Of a DNA stretch of 64,000 nt, positions 35,005-43,887 are shown one piece after another. Made by a program: the position numbers and the translations under genes. This stretch comes from Pseudomonadota bacterium (GTDB taxonomy: Bacteria; Pseudomonadota; Alphaproteobacteria; Azospirillales; Azospirillaceae): the NCBI GenBank assembly GCA_023423695.1, contig JAFAFA010000006.1, forward strand, positions 80,430 to 144,429. Direction: 5' to 3'. The stretch's first letter is position 1. The number at the start of each line of letters is the position of its first letter. The notes beneath the pieces were generated by a model. The model was not told where the DNA came from and searched no databases. It saw nothing but the letters and a program-made list of their open reading frames with translations.

Positions 35005-36834
35005 TCACGACACCCCGAATTGCTCCTCCCACAATGCCAGGCAGTAGAGGCGCCACTGGCCGCCGCGGTCCAGGCGGCGGTAACCCTCGCGGACGCGGTT
35101 CCGGTCGCAGAAGCGGCCGACCAGCGGCGAACGCTCGACCATCCGCTCCATAACGCTAGCGTGCCGCGACAGCCACATCGCGTCCGGCGCAGCGAAGCCG
35201 ATCTTGTTGCGGCGCCACGCGATGTTTTTCGGCAGCACGTCCATCATCGACCGCCGCACCACCCATTTCGACCAGCCGTCGCGCATCTTCAGGGCTGACG
35301 CCAGCGCGATGCTGTGCTCGACCAGACGGTGGTCGAGGAAAGGCAGGCGCGTCTCGACGGAATGTGCCATAGCGTTCTTGTCCTCGAACCGCAACAGCGG
35401 CGGCAGGCCGGTGTTCTCGACCTCCAGCGTTTGCAGGCTGCGCAGATCCAGGCAGGCCCGCGCGTACTGCCGCACCCAGTCCGGCATCGGCGGGCGCGGG
35501 CTGAGATGCCGCGAGCGCCCGAGATAGTGGAGATAGCGCAACGCCGGCGACAGATCCCGCACGGCCAGCGCCACGAAGCGCAGGCTGGTCATGTTGACGT
35601 TGTTGCGCACCATCCGGCGCTGCCAGCGCAAGGCCTCGCGCGCGCCCTGCTGGCGCCACACGGCCAATCCGTAGGCGCAATAATAGCGGTCGTAGCCCAG
35701 CAGGATCTCGTCGGCCCCCTGCCCGTCCAGCAGCACGACGATGCCGTTCTCGCGCGCGGCCCGCATGACGAAGGACTGCATGCATACCGACGGCGAAGTG
35801 AAGGGCTCCTCCTGCTGGCGGATCACGGCCGGCAGGGTATCGCGGAAATCCTCGTAGGCCGGCCGCGTCCTGATCCAGTTCAACCCGCCGGCACGGACCA
35901 CCTCCTCGGCATAGACCTCCTCGCTGTTGGCGGGATCTTCGCTGATTGCGGTGATGGCGCCGAAGGGCATGCTGCTTCCCGCACCGTTCAGCCGCGCGGC
36001 CAGCAGCGACACGCTGGAACTGTCCAATCCGCCGCTGAGACACGTTCCCACCCGCACGTCGGAGCGCAGCCGCAGGCGGATCGAATCCTCGAACACCCGG
36101 CGGAACTCCTCCACCGCCTCCGCCCCGTCACGGTCCCCGACCCCGCTCAACCGGTCGGCCAGACTGTAATAGCGGTGGATCGTGCAGCGGTCGGATTTCA
36201 GGTCGTGGATCAGGTAATGGCCGGCGGCAAGGTTGAGGACGCCGCTGAAGAAGGTTTCGGCCGACTGCAACGGCACGCCCGCCAGCAGATACTCCGACAC
36301 GACCGACGGATTCGCGCTGACCGTCCCGACCAGGGGCAGAAGCTGCCGGATCTCCGATCCGAAGGCGAAGCAATCCTCGGTCCGCACATAGTGGAACGGC
36401 TTTTCACCGAAACGGTCGCGTGCGGCGAAGATCAGATCCTTGTCGGTGTCGTGCAGAGCGAAGGACCACATGCCGTTCATCCGCGTCAGGCAGTCGGGTC
36501 CCCAGGCCGCGTAGGCCGCCAGCAGCACCTCGGTGTCGGACTGGCTGCGGAACCGGTGGCCCAGCGCCTCCAATTCCTGGCGCAGCTCGACGAAATTGTA
36601 GATCTCGCCGTTGTAGGTGACGGTGTGGCAACCATCGGCGGAGGTCATCGGCTGGTGACCGCCCGGCGACAGATCGACGATGGCCAACCGACGGTGGCCG
36701 AACGCCACCCGGCCGTTGCGGTAGAATCCCTCGCCGTCGGGACCTCGGTGGCGGACGGCGTCCGTCATCTCCCTGATGCGGCTGCCGATGTCGATTTTCC
36801 CGCTGAACCCGACAATTCCTGCGATCCCGCACAT
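35005..36834 (-). CDS. asnB: Asparagine synthetase-type glutamine amidotransferase
   Basis: 609 residues. Class II amidotransferase domain starting MCGIAG with nucleophile Cys2, RHRGPDGEG, FGHRRLAIVDLS and GEIYNF, followed by an ATP-pyrophosphatase synthetase domain with CLSGGLDSSSVSLLAARL. Such enzymes in polysaccharide loci often amidate uronic acids (as WbpS-like proteins do) rather than make asparagine. The locus also makes diacetamido-glucuronate, so an amide of that sugar is plausible (inference). It is 52 bp behind the tyrosine kinase gene and in the same operon. Confidence 0.85.
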   Translation of the reverse strand: MCGIAGIVGFSGKIDIGSRIREMTDAVRHRGPDGEGFYRNGRVAFGHRRLAIVDLSPGGHQPMTSADGCHTVTYNGEIYNFVELRQELEALGHRFRSQSDTEVLLAAYAAWGPDCLTRMNGMWSFALHDTDKDLIFAARDRFGEKPFHYVRTEDCFAFGSEIRQLLPLVGTVSANPSVVSEYLLAGVPLQSAETFFSGVLNLAAGHYLIHDLKSDRCTIHRYYSLADRLSGVGDRDGAEAVEEFRRVFEDSIRLRLRSDVRVGTCLSGGLDSSSVSLLAARLNGAGSSMPFGAITAISEDPANSEEVYAEEVVRAGGLNWIRTRPAYEDFRDTLPAVIRQQEEPFTSPSVCMQSFVMRAARENGIVVLLDGQGADEILLGYDRYYCAYGLAVWRQQGAREALRWQRRMVRNNVNMTSLRFVALAVRDLSPALRYLHYLGRSRHLSPRPPMPDWVRQYARACLDLRSLQTLEVENTGLPPLLRFEDKNAMAHSVETRLPFLDHRLVEHSIALASALKMRDGWSKWVVRRSMMDVLPKNIAWRRNKIGFAAPDAMWLSRHASVMERMVERSPLVGRFCDRNRVREGYRRLDRGGQWRLYCLALWEEQFGVS

Positions 36835-36886
36835 GATGCGCGACTCTCCCGCTGTGAGATGGCCCGCTGTAAGATGATGGCCGGGT

Positions 36887-39151
36887 TTACGTCCTCGTGT
36901 AGTATTTCCGGAAGCCGGCCGAGAACATGGCCGAATCTCCGTAGTCGTGGAGCCGGTACTTGCGCCCATCCACCTGCGACAGGACGATGCCGTCCACCGG
37001 GATGCGGTCATCCGACAGGCGCTGCATCGCGCTGACGAAGGTCGAGATCCGGGTGGAGCGCCACCGCACGATCATCAGCGTCCGGTCGGCGAGCCGCGCC
37101 AGAATGTGCGCGTCACAGGCGGCGAGCACCGGCGGCGAGTCGATGATGACCGCGTCGAACATCACCGCCAGATCGCCGACCAGCTCCTGCAGGCGCGGTG
37201 ACTGGAGGACGTCGGAGGGCGAGGCGACATTCTGGCCGGCAGTGATGATCTCGGCGCCCGACGCAGCGTCGGTCCGTATGACCTCGTTCAGGCTGTGCCC
37301 GCCCATGACGTATTCCGTCAACCCCGGACCACGGTTCATCCCGAAGATCCGGTGCACGGTGGGCGCCCGCAGGTCGGCGTCGATGATCACCGTCTTGCGC
37401 CCCGACAGCGCCAGCATGCGCGCGAGCGAGGAGGCGGCGCTGCTCTTGCCCTCCTCCGAGACCGACGAGGTGAACAGCAGAACCTTCGTCGTCGGCTCGC
37501 CCAGCCCGGTGCGCAGCGCCAGGGAACGCAGATGCTCTATGAACATGCTGTCGGTTTCATCCACCACATGCTCCGCCGGCGGCCGGTGGCCCCAACGCCA
37601 ACGCCGGCGGTCGGCGATCGGCAGGGCGCCGACGACGCGCACCGGAGTCATGCGGCGGATCTGAGACAGGCTCTGGACAGTGTTGTCGGCACGTTCCAGC
37701 AGAAGGGCCAGGACGCCGCCGCCGCCCGCCGACAGCACGAAGGCGGTCGCCAGCATGGCGAGGGTCGGTGGGAAGCTGGCGAACGGCGGCACGACGGCGC
37801 GCGAGATCACCTGCATGTCCGGGCCGTGCAGCTTCAGATAATCGATCTGCGCGTTGGCGTTGTTCAGACGCGCTGCGAGTTGCGGCAGCAGGGTCCGCTT
37901 TGCCTCCACCTCGCGCTCCATGACGCGGACGTCGACTTCCGACGCGTTGGCCTTGGCCATCTGCTCGTTCAGAAGATTGACCTGCTGACGCAGGCCCTCT
38001 TCGTTCGTCTTGGCGATGGCGACTGCGTTCAAGCGTGAATTCTGGATTTTCTGTACCTCATCACTGATGTGGGAACGCAGGTCGCGCAGTTCGGAGCGCG
38101 CCGCGATCAGTGCCGGGTGGTTGTTGCTGTAGCGGATCGAAAGCTGCCCGACCTGTGCGCTGGCGACCGCCGCCGCCTCCTGCAGCCGCTGGATCAATGG
38201 CGAATCCAGCACCTGCGCCGCCGATTCCGACCCGCTGCTCCGCACCGATTGCGCTTCGGCGAACTGCGCCTCGGCGCGCAGCCGCTCGGCGGTTGCGCCA
38301 ATCAACTGCCGGTTGAGTTCAGTCATGCGGTCGGCCAGCGCCTTGATGTTGGAATCGGAGTGCAGCCCAAGCGCGATCCGCGTTTCCTCGAGCCGACGTT
38401 CCGCGTCGCGAATGTCCCGGTTCAGGTCGGCGATCTCCTGCGTCAGGCTCCGGCCCAGCGTCTCGGCCGCGCTGACCTCCTGGTCACGCTTCTGGGCGAT
38501 GAAATGATCGGCGACGGCGTTGGCGACCAACGTGGCGCGCTGCGCATCCTCGGACCGGAACCGGATGCTGATGACGCGCGATGCATCGCTCGACGTTGCC
38601 TCCAGCCGGCGCTGGAAGCTGTTGACGATTTCGTCGCGGGTGTTCCGATGCAGTGCCTCTGCCCGCCAGAATTCCGAAGCGGACGCTTCGAACGGCAACA
38701 GCGACAGAGCCGGCCCGGCCCAGCCGGCCACCAGCGTACGCAGCCGATTGGACAGGCTGGGCCGCAGGGATGGGTTGAATTCGGCGATCCGGTAAAGCTC
38801 CAGACGATCCACCACGGCTTCGGCCAGGACACGCGACTGCACGATCGCGATTTCATTCTTGCGCGCGGATTCCTCCGACGGCGGCAGCGCCCCCGGCTGG
38901 GTCGTGTCGCCCATCCAGCTCAACTCGCGCGGATTGAACATGATGTCGGCTTCGGCCTCGTAGAGCGGCGTCATCAGCCGGGCGACGAGGAACGTGGCGG
39001 TCATCGCCGTGCCGATCAGAAGCAGGATCATGAAACGGCGTCGCTTCAACGCGCCGATGGTATCGATCTCCCTGGCCGCGCCCTCTCCCTCTTGCCGGAT
39101 GTACGGTGCCGGATCGCGAACTTCGGAGTGCACGATCTCGTATTTGTTCAT
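36887..39151 (-). CDS. Wzc-type polysaccharide co-polymerase and bacterial tyrosine kinase
   Basis: 754 residues. Wzz domain with first membrane helix at 38-58, long coiled-coil periplasmic region (about 230-440), second helix at 459-485, then a BY-kinase: Walker A SSVSEEGKSS (562-571), Walker A' VIIDAD (588-593), Walker B FDAVIIDSPP (665-674) and a tyrosine cluster near the end (Y732, Y737, Y750, Y751). It controls chain length and export by cyclic phosphorylation. GGGGAAGG supports the ATG at 39151. The usual partner, an outer-membrane OPX protein (Wza), is not in the window. Confidence 0.9.
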   Translation of the reverse strand: MNKYEIVHSEVRDPAPYIRQEGEGAAREIDTIGALKRRRFMILLLIGTAMTATFLVARLMTPLYEAEADIMFNPRELSWMGDTTQPGALPPSEESARKNEIAIVQSRVLAEAVVDRLELYRIAEFNPSLRPSLSNRLRTLVAGWAGPALSLLPFEASASEFWRAEALHRNTRDEIVNSFQRRLEATSSDASRVISIRFRSEDAQRATLVANAVADHFIAQKRDQEVSAAETLGRSLTQEIADLNRDIRDAERRLEETRIALGLHSDSNIKALADRMTELNRQLIGATAERLRAEAQFAEAQSVRSSGSESAAQVLDSPLIQRLQEAAAVASAQVGQLSIRYSNNHPALIAARSELRDLRSHISDEVQKIQNSRLNAVAIAKTNEEGLRQQVNLLNEQMAKANASEVDVRVMEREVEAKRTLLPQLAARLNNANAQIDYLKLHGPDMQVISRAVVPPFASFPPTLAMLATAFVLSAGGGGVLALLLERADNTVQSLSQIRRMTPVRVVGALPIADRRRWRWGHRPPAEHVVDETDSMFIEHLRSLALRTGLGEPTTKVLLFTSSVSEEGKSSAASSLARMLALSGRKTVIIDADLRAPTVHRIFGMNRGPGLTEYVMGGHSLNEVIRTDAASGAEIITAGQNVASPSDVLQSPRLQELVGDLAVMFDAVIIDSPPVLAACDAHILARLADRTLMIVRWRSTRISTFVSAMQRLSDDRIPVDGIVLSQVDGRKYRLHDYGDSAMFSAGFRKYYTRT

Positions 39152-39702
39152 GACCTTCCCCATTTCACCATGCCTGAAGGGGCGCAGCGCCGGCCGGCAG
39201 GGCCAATCCACGCACCGCGTGTGATTTGTTTTCTTATCCATTCCGAACTCAGCACGCCCACAGTCGACAAACCCGAGTTCAACGGGCTCACGCTCATCGG
39301 AATGGGACGGGTGCCGGCTCGGGTTGCTGGATCCGGAAGCCGATCTTCTTGGATACAGCAAAACATAAACTTCCAAAAGAAGCACTGCAAACCCAAAAAA
39401 CGGCGTTACCCGGATACACCCGGTCGGTTGAGGCGGCGTCCGATGTGGGGATGGTTTCCGCACCAGAATCGCCCTAACTCTTTCTTTCCGGCTGGCAGGC
39501 ATCCTTATTTTCCAGAATCCGCGAGGATGCTTATGTTTACAGAAATCGAAAGCATAACATAACATGGACAAGCCAAACGGGAATGTCCGCCTGCCGGCGC
39601 TCCCATGGGTGAAAGTGCCTTCCAAAAATCTGAGGGATAACAACAGCTCATGGCGCCAGGCCGCACCAGGGGGCCGAAAAAGGGGCGCCAATGGAGGAAA
39701 GC
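39152..39702. other. Divergent promoter region of the polysaccharide locus
   Basis: About 550 bp without a gene. Its right part (39480-39565) is AT-rich and contains an element also found upstream of the gene at 52101 (see 39500-39541). It presumably drives both the kinase operon and the nucleotidyltransferase operon. Confidence 0.55.
39500..39541. promoter_or_regulatory. Shared promoter element, copy A
   Basis: CATCC-TTA-TTTTCCA-n-TCCG-n5-ATGCTT-ATG-TTACA order, matching copy B at 51998-52042 with small gaps. Both lie in divergent intergenic regions of the polysaccharide locus. Confidence 0.45.
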
Positions 39703-40422
39703 ATGAAGGGAGTGATTCAATGTGGGGGAAAAGGCATGCGGCTCCGCCCCTACACGATGGTCCTGCCCAAGCCACTCATGCCCGTCGGTTCGAAACCCGT
39801 CCTTGAGCTTCTGCTGAAGTGGCTTCGCCGCAACGGCGTGAAGGACGTCTACATCACCACGGGCTATCTCGGCCACCTGATCCGCACCGTGTGCGGCGAC
39901 GGCCGCCAGTGGGGCATGAATATCCATTACACCGAAGAGATCGAACCGCTGGGAACGGTGGGGGCGCTGCAACTCCTGAAGGAGCAGTTGGACGAAACCT
40001 TCCTGGTCATCAACGGCGACGTGTTGACCGATCTCAACCTTGACGCTTTTTCCGACCACCACCGGCGGAAGGGCGCGATGCTGACCATCGCCACATCGAG
40101 CAGGACCATTCAGACCGATTTCGGCATCATCGAGGAATCCGGCAATTTCGTCACCCGGTTCCAGGAAAAGCCGTCTCTGTCGCATCTGGTCAGCATGGGT
40201 GTCTACTGCATGGAGCCCGACGTGCTGTCCTACATCCCCGTCGGCGTGCCGTTCGGGTTCGACAATCTGATGTCCTGCATGATGGCGGCGCGCGAACCTG
40301 TCGCCACTTTTCAGCATGGCGGACTGTGGCTCGACATCGGCCGGGTCGACGACTTCCAGAAGGTTCAGGAAATGACGTGGGACGAGCAGTGGTCGGCGTT
40401 CGAGACCCGCGCCGTCGCGTGA
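39703..40422 (+). CDS. Sugar-nucleotidyltransferase (NTP_transferase family)
   Basis: 239 residues. MKGVIQCGGKGMRLRPYTMVLPKPLMPV is the signature nucleotide-binding loop and LVINGDVLTDLNL carries the metal-binding Asp. It transfers NMP to a sugar-1-phosphate; which sugar cannot be read from the sequence. GGAGGAAAGC directly precedes ATG 39703, favoured over an ATG four codons upstream. First gene of the plus-strand biosynthetic operon. Confidence 0.85.
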   Translation: MKGVIQCGGKGMRLRPYTMVLPKPLMPVGSKPVLELLLKWLRRNGVKDVYITTGYLGHLIRTVCGDGRQWGMNIHYTEEIEPLGTVGALQLLKEQLDETFLVINGDVLTDLNLDAFSDHHRRKGAMLTIATSSRTIQTDFGIIEESGNFVTRFQEKPSLSHLVSMGVYCMEPDVLSYIPVGVPFGFDNLMSCMMAAREPVATFQHGGLWLDIGRVDDFQKVQEMTWDEQWSAFETRAVA

Positions 40423-40495
40423 TGGCCGCCTGACCGCCGCGCGCTGAAGACCGCGCAAGCCGCCGGCCCGCAATCCCGGAACCCGGAGTGACGTC

Positions 40496-41629
40496 ATGCT
40501 GCTGGTAGCCAAGCCCATCCTGGGCGAGGAGGAGAAGGCCGCGCTCGCCGCTGTCATCGAGGACGGCTGGATCACCATGGGCGACCGCGTGCGCGCTTTC
40601 GAACGGGCCTTCGCCGACGCGCACGGCGTGCGGGATGCCGTGGCGGTGACTTCCTGCACGGCCGGCCTGCATCTGGTGCTCACCGCCCTGGGTCTGGGGC
40701 CGGGGGACGAGGTGCTGGTGCCGGCGATGACCTTCGTCGCGACCGCTGCCAGCGTCCTGCATGTCGGGGCGACACCGGTTTTCGTGGACATCGAGCGGCT
40801 GGACCTGCCGCTGATGTCGCTGTCCGACGCCGCCGCCAAATGCACCGGGCGCACCCGCGCGGCGATCCTGGTGCATTACGCGGGATATCTTCCGGACCGC
40901 GAGCGCTGGCGCGCCTTCGCCCACGCGCACGGCGTGACACTGATCGAAGACGCCGCGCACGCCGTCGGGCTGCCGGAGGTCGGCACCATCGGCGAGGCCG
41001 CCGTCTTCAGCTTCTACGGCAACAAGAACATGACGACCGCCGAGGGCGGAATGATCGTCGCCCGCGGCGACGCGATGCTGGACCGCGTCCGCATGCTGCG
41101 TGCTCATGGGATGACCAGCGGCACACGGCAACGGCTGACTGGGCACGCCAGCGGCTACGACGTCACGATGCTGGGCTACAACTACCGGATGGACGAGATT
41201 CGCGCAGCCATCGGGCTGGTGCAGCTCGCCAAGCTGCCGGGATGGAACGCCCGGCGCCAGGCGCTGACGGAGCGGTATCGCCGGGTGCTGGCGCCCGACT
41301 GCCCCGACCTCACCCTACCCTTTCCCGAACCGCGTCCATCGGCAAACCACATCCTTCCGGTTCTGCTGCCGGCGGCGGTCGACCGCCAGGGCGTCATGGA
41401 CGACCTTCGCGCCGAGGGGATCCAGACCAGCGTCCATTACGCGCCGGTCCACCAGTTCACATTCTACCGCCAGCGCTTCCCCAAGGTGAGTCTGCCGCTG
41501 ACCGAGGAGTTCGCACGGCGCGCGCTGAGCCTGCCGCTGCACCCGGACATGGACGATGACGACGTCGACAGGGTCGCGCGGGCGCTGGCCCGCGTGCTGG
41601 CCAAACAACGCGAGACGGTGCCGCGATGA
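40496..41629 (+). CDS. DegT/DnrJ/EryC1-family sugar aminotransferase
   Basis: 377 residues, PLP-dependent. It has the DegT-family pattern: GDEVLVPAMTFVATAASV, LIEDAAHAVG, and the PLP-binding Lys in SFYGNKNMTTAEGG. The final part HPDMDDDDVDRV is typical. It aminates a keto-sugar nucleotide. It is the least similar of the three aminotransferases here to the WbpE group, so its substrate is probably different, such as a 4-keto sugar. It overlaps the sugar transferase gene by 4 nt. Confidence 0.85.
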   Translation: MLLVAKPILGEEEKAALAAVIEDGWITMGDRVRAFERAFADAHGVRDAVAVTSCTAGLHLVLTALGLGPGDEVLVPAMTFVATAASVLHVGATPVFVDIERLDLPLMSLSDAAAKCTGRTRAAILVHYAGYLPDRERWRAFAHAHGVTLIEDAAHAVGLPEVGTIGEAAVFSFYGNKNMTTAEGGMIVARGDAMLDRVRMLRAHGMTSGTRQRLTGHASGYDVTMLGYNYRMDEIRAAIGLVQLAKLPGWNARRQALTERYRRVLAPDCPDLTLPFPEPRPSANHILPVLLPAAVDRQGVMDDLRAEGIQTSVHYAPVHQFTFYRQRFPKVSLPLTEEFARRALSLPLHPDMDDDDVDRVARALARVLAKQRETVPR

Positions 41630-42366
41630 TCAGCAATTTCCAGACCGCGGCCAGAACGGCCGCCCTCGCCTCACCCACCCCGACCAACCCCGCCGCCGCC
41701 ATTCCGAGGCGTATCTTTGACATAGTGGTGGCGCTGACCGGACTTATTGCTTTCTTACCGATTCTCATTCCGGTGGTGATCGCCATCCGTCTGGACTCCT
41801 CCGGCCCGATCCTGTTTTCCCAGGACCGGCTGGGACAGAACGGACGCCTGTTCCGTCTGTACAAGTTCCGCAAATTCCGCCACGGCTGCCACAGCCGGGC
41901 GGTGACGCTGAAGGGCGACGACCGCATGACGCGGGTCGGCCGTTTTCTGGAGCGCACCAAGATCGATGAGGTGCCGCAGCTCTGGAACGTGCTGCGCGGC
42001 GACATGGCGGTGGTCGGGCCGCGCCCGGAAACGCTGGACTTCGCGGATTGCTTCGATGGTCCCTTTGCCGCCATTCTCGACCATCGGCCCGGCATTTTCG
42101 GCCCCAATCAGGTCTATTTTCGCAACGAATGCCGGCTGTATCCTGAAAACACCGACCCGCACGTCTTCTATCGCACGGTTCTCTTCCCGGCAAAGGCACG
42201 CGCCGATCTGGAGTATTTCCCGCGCCGCCGCCTTGATCAGGACATCGTCTGGGTCATCCGGGGCGTTCTCGCCGTGTTCGGCATCGGCCTACCGGCCGAG
42301 CAGGTCCTGAACCGTTTGAGAAACCCGCAGATCCGGTCGCCGGATCTGGAACGACGGCCGGGGTAG
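41626..42366 (+). CDS. Initiating sugar phosphate transferase (PF02397-type)
   Basis: 246 residues. A single N-terminal membrane segment (IFDIVVALTGLIAFLPILIPVVIAI) precedes the catalytic domain: LFSQDRLGQNGRLFRLYKFRKFR, then TRVGRFLERTKIDEVPQLWNVLRGDMAVVGPRPE. It transfers a sugar phosphate to undecaprenyl phosphate to start the repeat unit. The short, single-helix form is PglC-like rather than WbaP-like. It overlaps the preceding aminotransferase stop. Confidence 0.88.
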   Translation: MISNFQTAARTAALASPTPTNPAAAIPRRIFDIVVALTGLIAFLPILIPVVIAIRLDSSGPILFSQDRLGQNGRLFRLYKFRKFRHGCHSRAVTLKGDDRMTRVGRFLERTKIDEVPQLWNVLRGDMAVVGPRPETLDFADCFDGPFAAILDHRPGIFGPNQVYFRNECRLYPENTDPHVFYRTVLFPAKARADLEYFPRRRLDQDIVWVIRGVLAVFGIGLPAEQVLNRLRNPQIRSPDLERRPG

Positions 42367-42382
42367 CCCGTCGCCGCGACCG

Positions 42383-42396
42383 CGTCTTTTGCTTTC
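42383..42396. promoter_or_regulatory. 14-nt sequence shared by two gene fronts, copy 1
   Basis: CGTCTTTTGCTTTC here and at 59322-59335 are identical. Both stand 60-95 bp before genes of the locus (42460 and 59413) in AT-richer sequence. The role is unknown; it may be a promoter or regulator site. Confidence 0.35.
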
Positions 42397-42459
42397 TTTA
42401 TTGAGCGATATACGTCGCCTTTCTTGACTGAGACAAGGCATGCGCATCGATGGGGGGTG

Positions 42460-43887
42460 ATGATGTACCAGTTGGACAACCCAACGACCGACGCTCACGA
42501 ACGCTGTCAGCCCCAACTGCGGATGTACAGCCAGCGGGAGGCGGCGCAGAGTCCCGACATCGACGGGTTGATGCAAAAATACCTGAACCGGACGGCCATA
42601 GTCGCGGTGGTGGGGCTCGGCTATGTCGGCCTGCCGCTGTCGCTCACCGCCTGCGAAGCCGGTTACCGCATCCTCGGCTACGACATCGACGCGGCCACGG
42701 TCGATCGCCTGAACAGCGGGCACAGCCCGTTGAACCATATCGCCGACGCCCGCATCGGCCAAGCCATCGCCGCCGGACGCTTCATGGCGACCGTGGAAGA
42801 CGCACGCTTCGCCGAGGCCGATGCCATCCTGATCTGCGTGCCAACCCCACTCGGCCCCCACCACGAACCCGACCTGACCTATGTCGAGGCATCGGCGCGC
42901 AGCATCGCGCCGCATCTCCGCCCTGGCCATCTGGTTGTTCTGGAATCCACCACCTATCCCGGCACAACGCGCGACGTGGTGAAGCCGATCCTGGAAGCCG
43001 GGGGGCTGGTGGCCGGCGTCGATTTCTTCCTGGCCTACTCGCCCGAGCGCGAGGATCCCGGTAATCCAGACTTCGAGACGGCGCGGATCCCCAAGGTGGT
43101 GGCGGGCGACGGCGACGCGGCGCTGCGGTTGGCGGTGGCGCTCTACGACCAGTTCGTGGTCGGCACCGTGCCCGTCTCCTCGCTGGAGACGGCGGAGGCA
43201 GTGAAGCTGACCGAAAACATCTTCCGCGCGGTGAACATCGCGCTCGTGAACGAATTGAAGATCGTCTACGACCGGCTGGGAATCGACGTCTGGGAGGTGA
43301 TCGAGGCGGCCAAGACCAAGCCCTTCGGCTTCATGCCCTTCTATCCCGGTCCAGGGCTGGGCGGCCACTGCATCCCCATCGACCCCTTCTACCTGACCTG
43401 GAAGGCGCGCGAGTTGGGCATCAGCACCCGCTTCATCGAGCTGGCGGGCGAAGTGAACGCCAACATGCCCGCCTACGTTGTCCATCGCCTGCGCGAGGAG
43501 CTCGACCGCCGCTTCCGCAAGGGTCTGACGGGGGCGCGTATCCTGGTGGTCGGGCTGGCTTACAAGAAGAACGTGTCCGACCTGCGGGAAAGCCCGGCGT
43601 TGACGGTCATGGAACTTCTGGATGCCGCCGGAGCCAAGGTCGACTACTACGACCCGTTTTTCCCGGTGATCCCGCCGACGCGCCAGCACGCCAATCTTAC
43701 CGGCAAGGCCTCGGTGCCGTTCGAGGATTACACGCTGACCCGCTACGACGCGGCGATGATCGTAACCGATCATACGGGCATCGATTACTCCAAGCTGCTG
43801 CGCCTGTCCAAACTGGTGCTCGACACGCGCAACGCCGTCGGCGCGCTGGGACTTGTCGATTTCCGCAACGTGATGGTCAAGGCATGA
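42460..43887 (+). CDS. wbpA: UDP-N-acetylhexosamine 6-dehydrogenase (WbpA/WecC-type)
   Basis: 475 residues. N-terminal Rossmann motif VVGLGYVGLPLSL, ICVPTPLGPHHEPDLTYVE, PEREDPGN, and catalytic Cys in GPGLGGHCIPIDPFYL. It oxidises C6 of a UDP-HexNAc to the uronic acid with two NAD+. The WlbA, aminotransferase and acetyltransferase genes that follow make UDP-GlcNAc the likely substrate (WbpA) rather than UDP-ManNAc. GGGGGTG lies before ATG 42460; the next codon is also ATG. It overlaps the fusion gene downstream by 4 nt. Confidence 0.82.
   Translation: MMYQLDNPTTDAHERCQPQLRMYSQREAAQSPDIDGLMQKYLNRTAIVAVVGLGYVGLPLSLTACEAGYRILGYDIDAATVDRLNSGHSPLNHIADARIGQAIAAGRFMATVEDARFAEADAILICVPTPLGPHHEPDLTYVEASARSIAPHLRPGHLVVLESTTYPGTTRDVVKPILEAGGLVAGVDFFLAYSPEREDPGNPDFETARIPKVVAGDGDAALRLAVALYDQFVVGTVPVSSLETAEAVKLTENIFRAVNIALVNELKIVYDRLGIDVWEVIEAAKTKPFGFMPFYPGPGLGGHCIPIDPFYLTWKARELGISTRFIELAGEVNANMPAYVVHRLREELDRRFRKGLTGARILVVGLAYKKNVSDLRESPALTVMELLDAAGAKVDYYDPFFPVIPPTRQHANLTGKASVPFEDYTLTRYDAAMIVTDHTGIDYSKLLRLSKLVLDTRNAVGALGLVDFRNVMVKA

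Noticed and set aside
36834..36886. Short direct repeat CCCGCTGT-GAGATGG / CCCGCTGT-AAGATGATGG ahead of the AsnB gene
   Set aside because: Two imperfect units of about 17 bp; too short and too few for a CRISPR array or a defined operator. Probably a local slippage duplication.
35314..37035. Long plus-strand frame opposite the AsnB-type gene
   Set aside because: No domain, unusual composition, and fully explained by the minus-strand gene with motifs from Cys2 to the synthetase loop.
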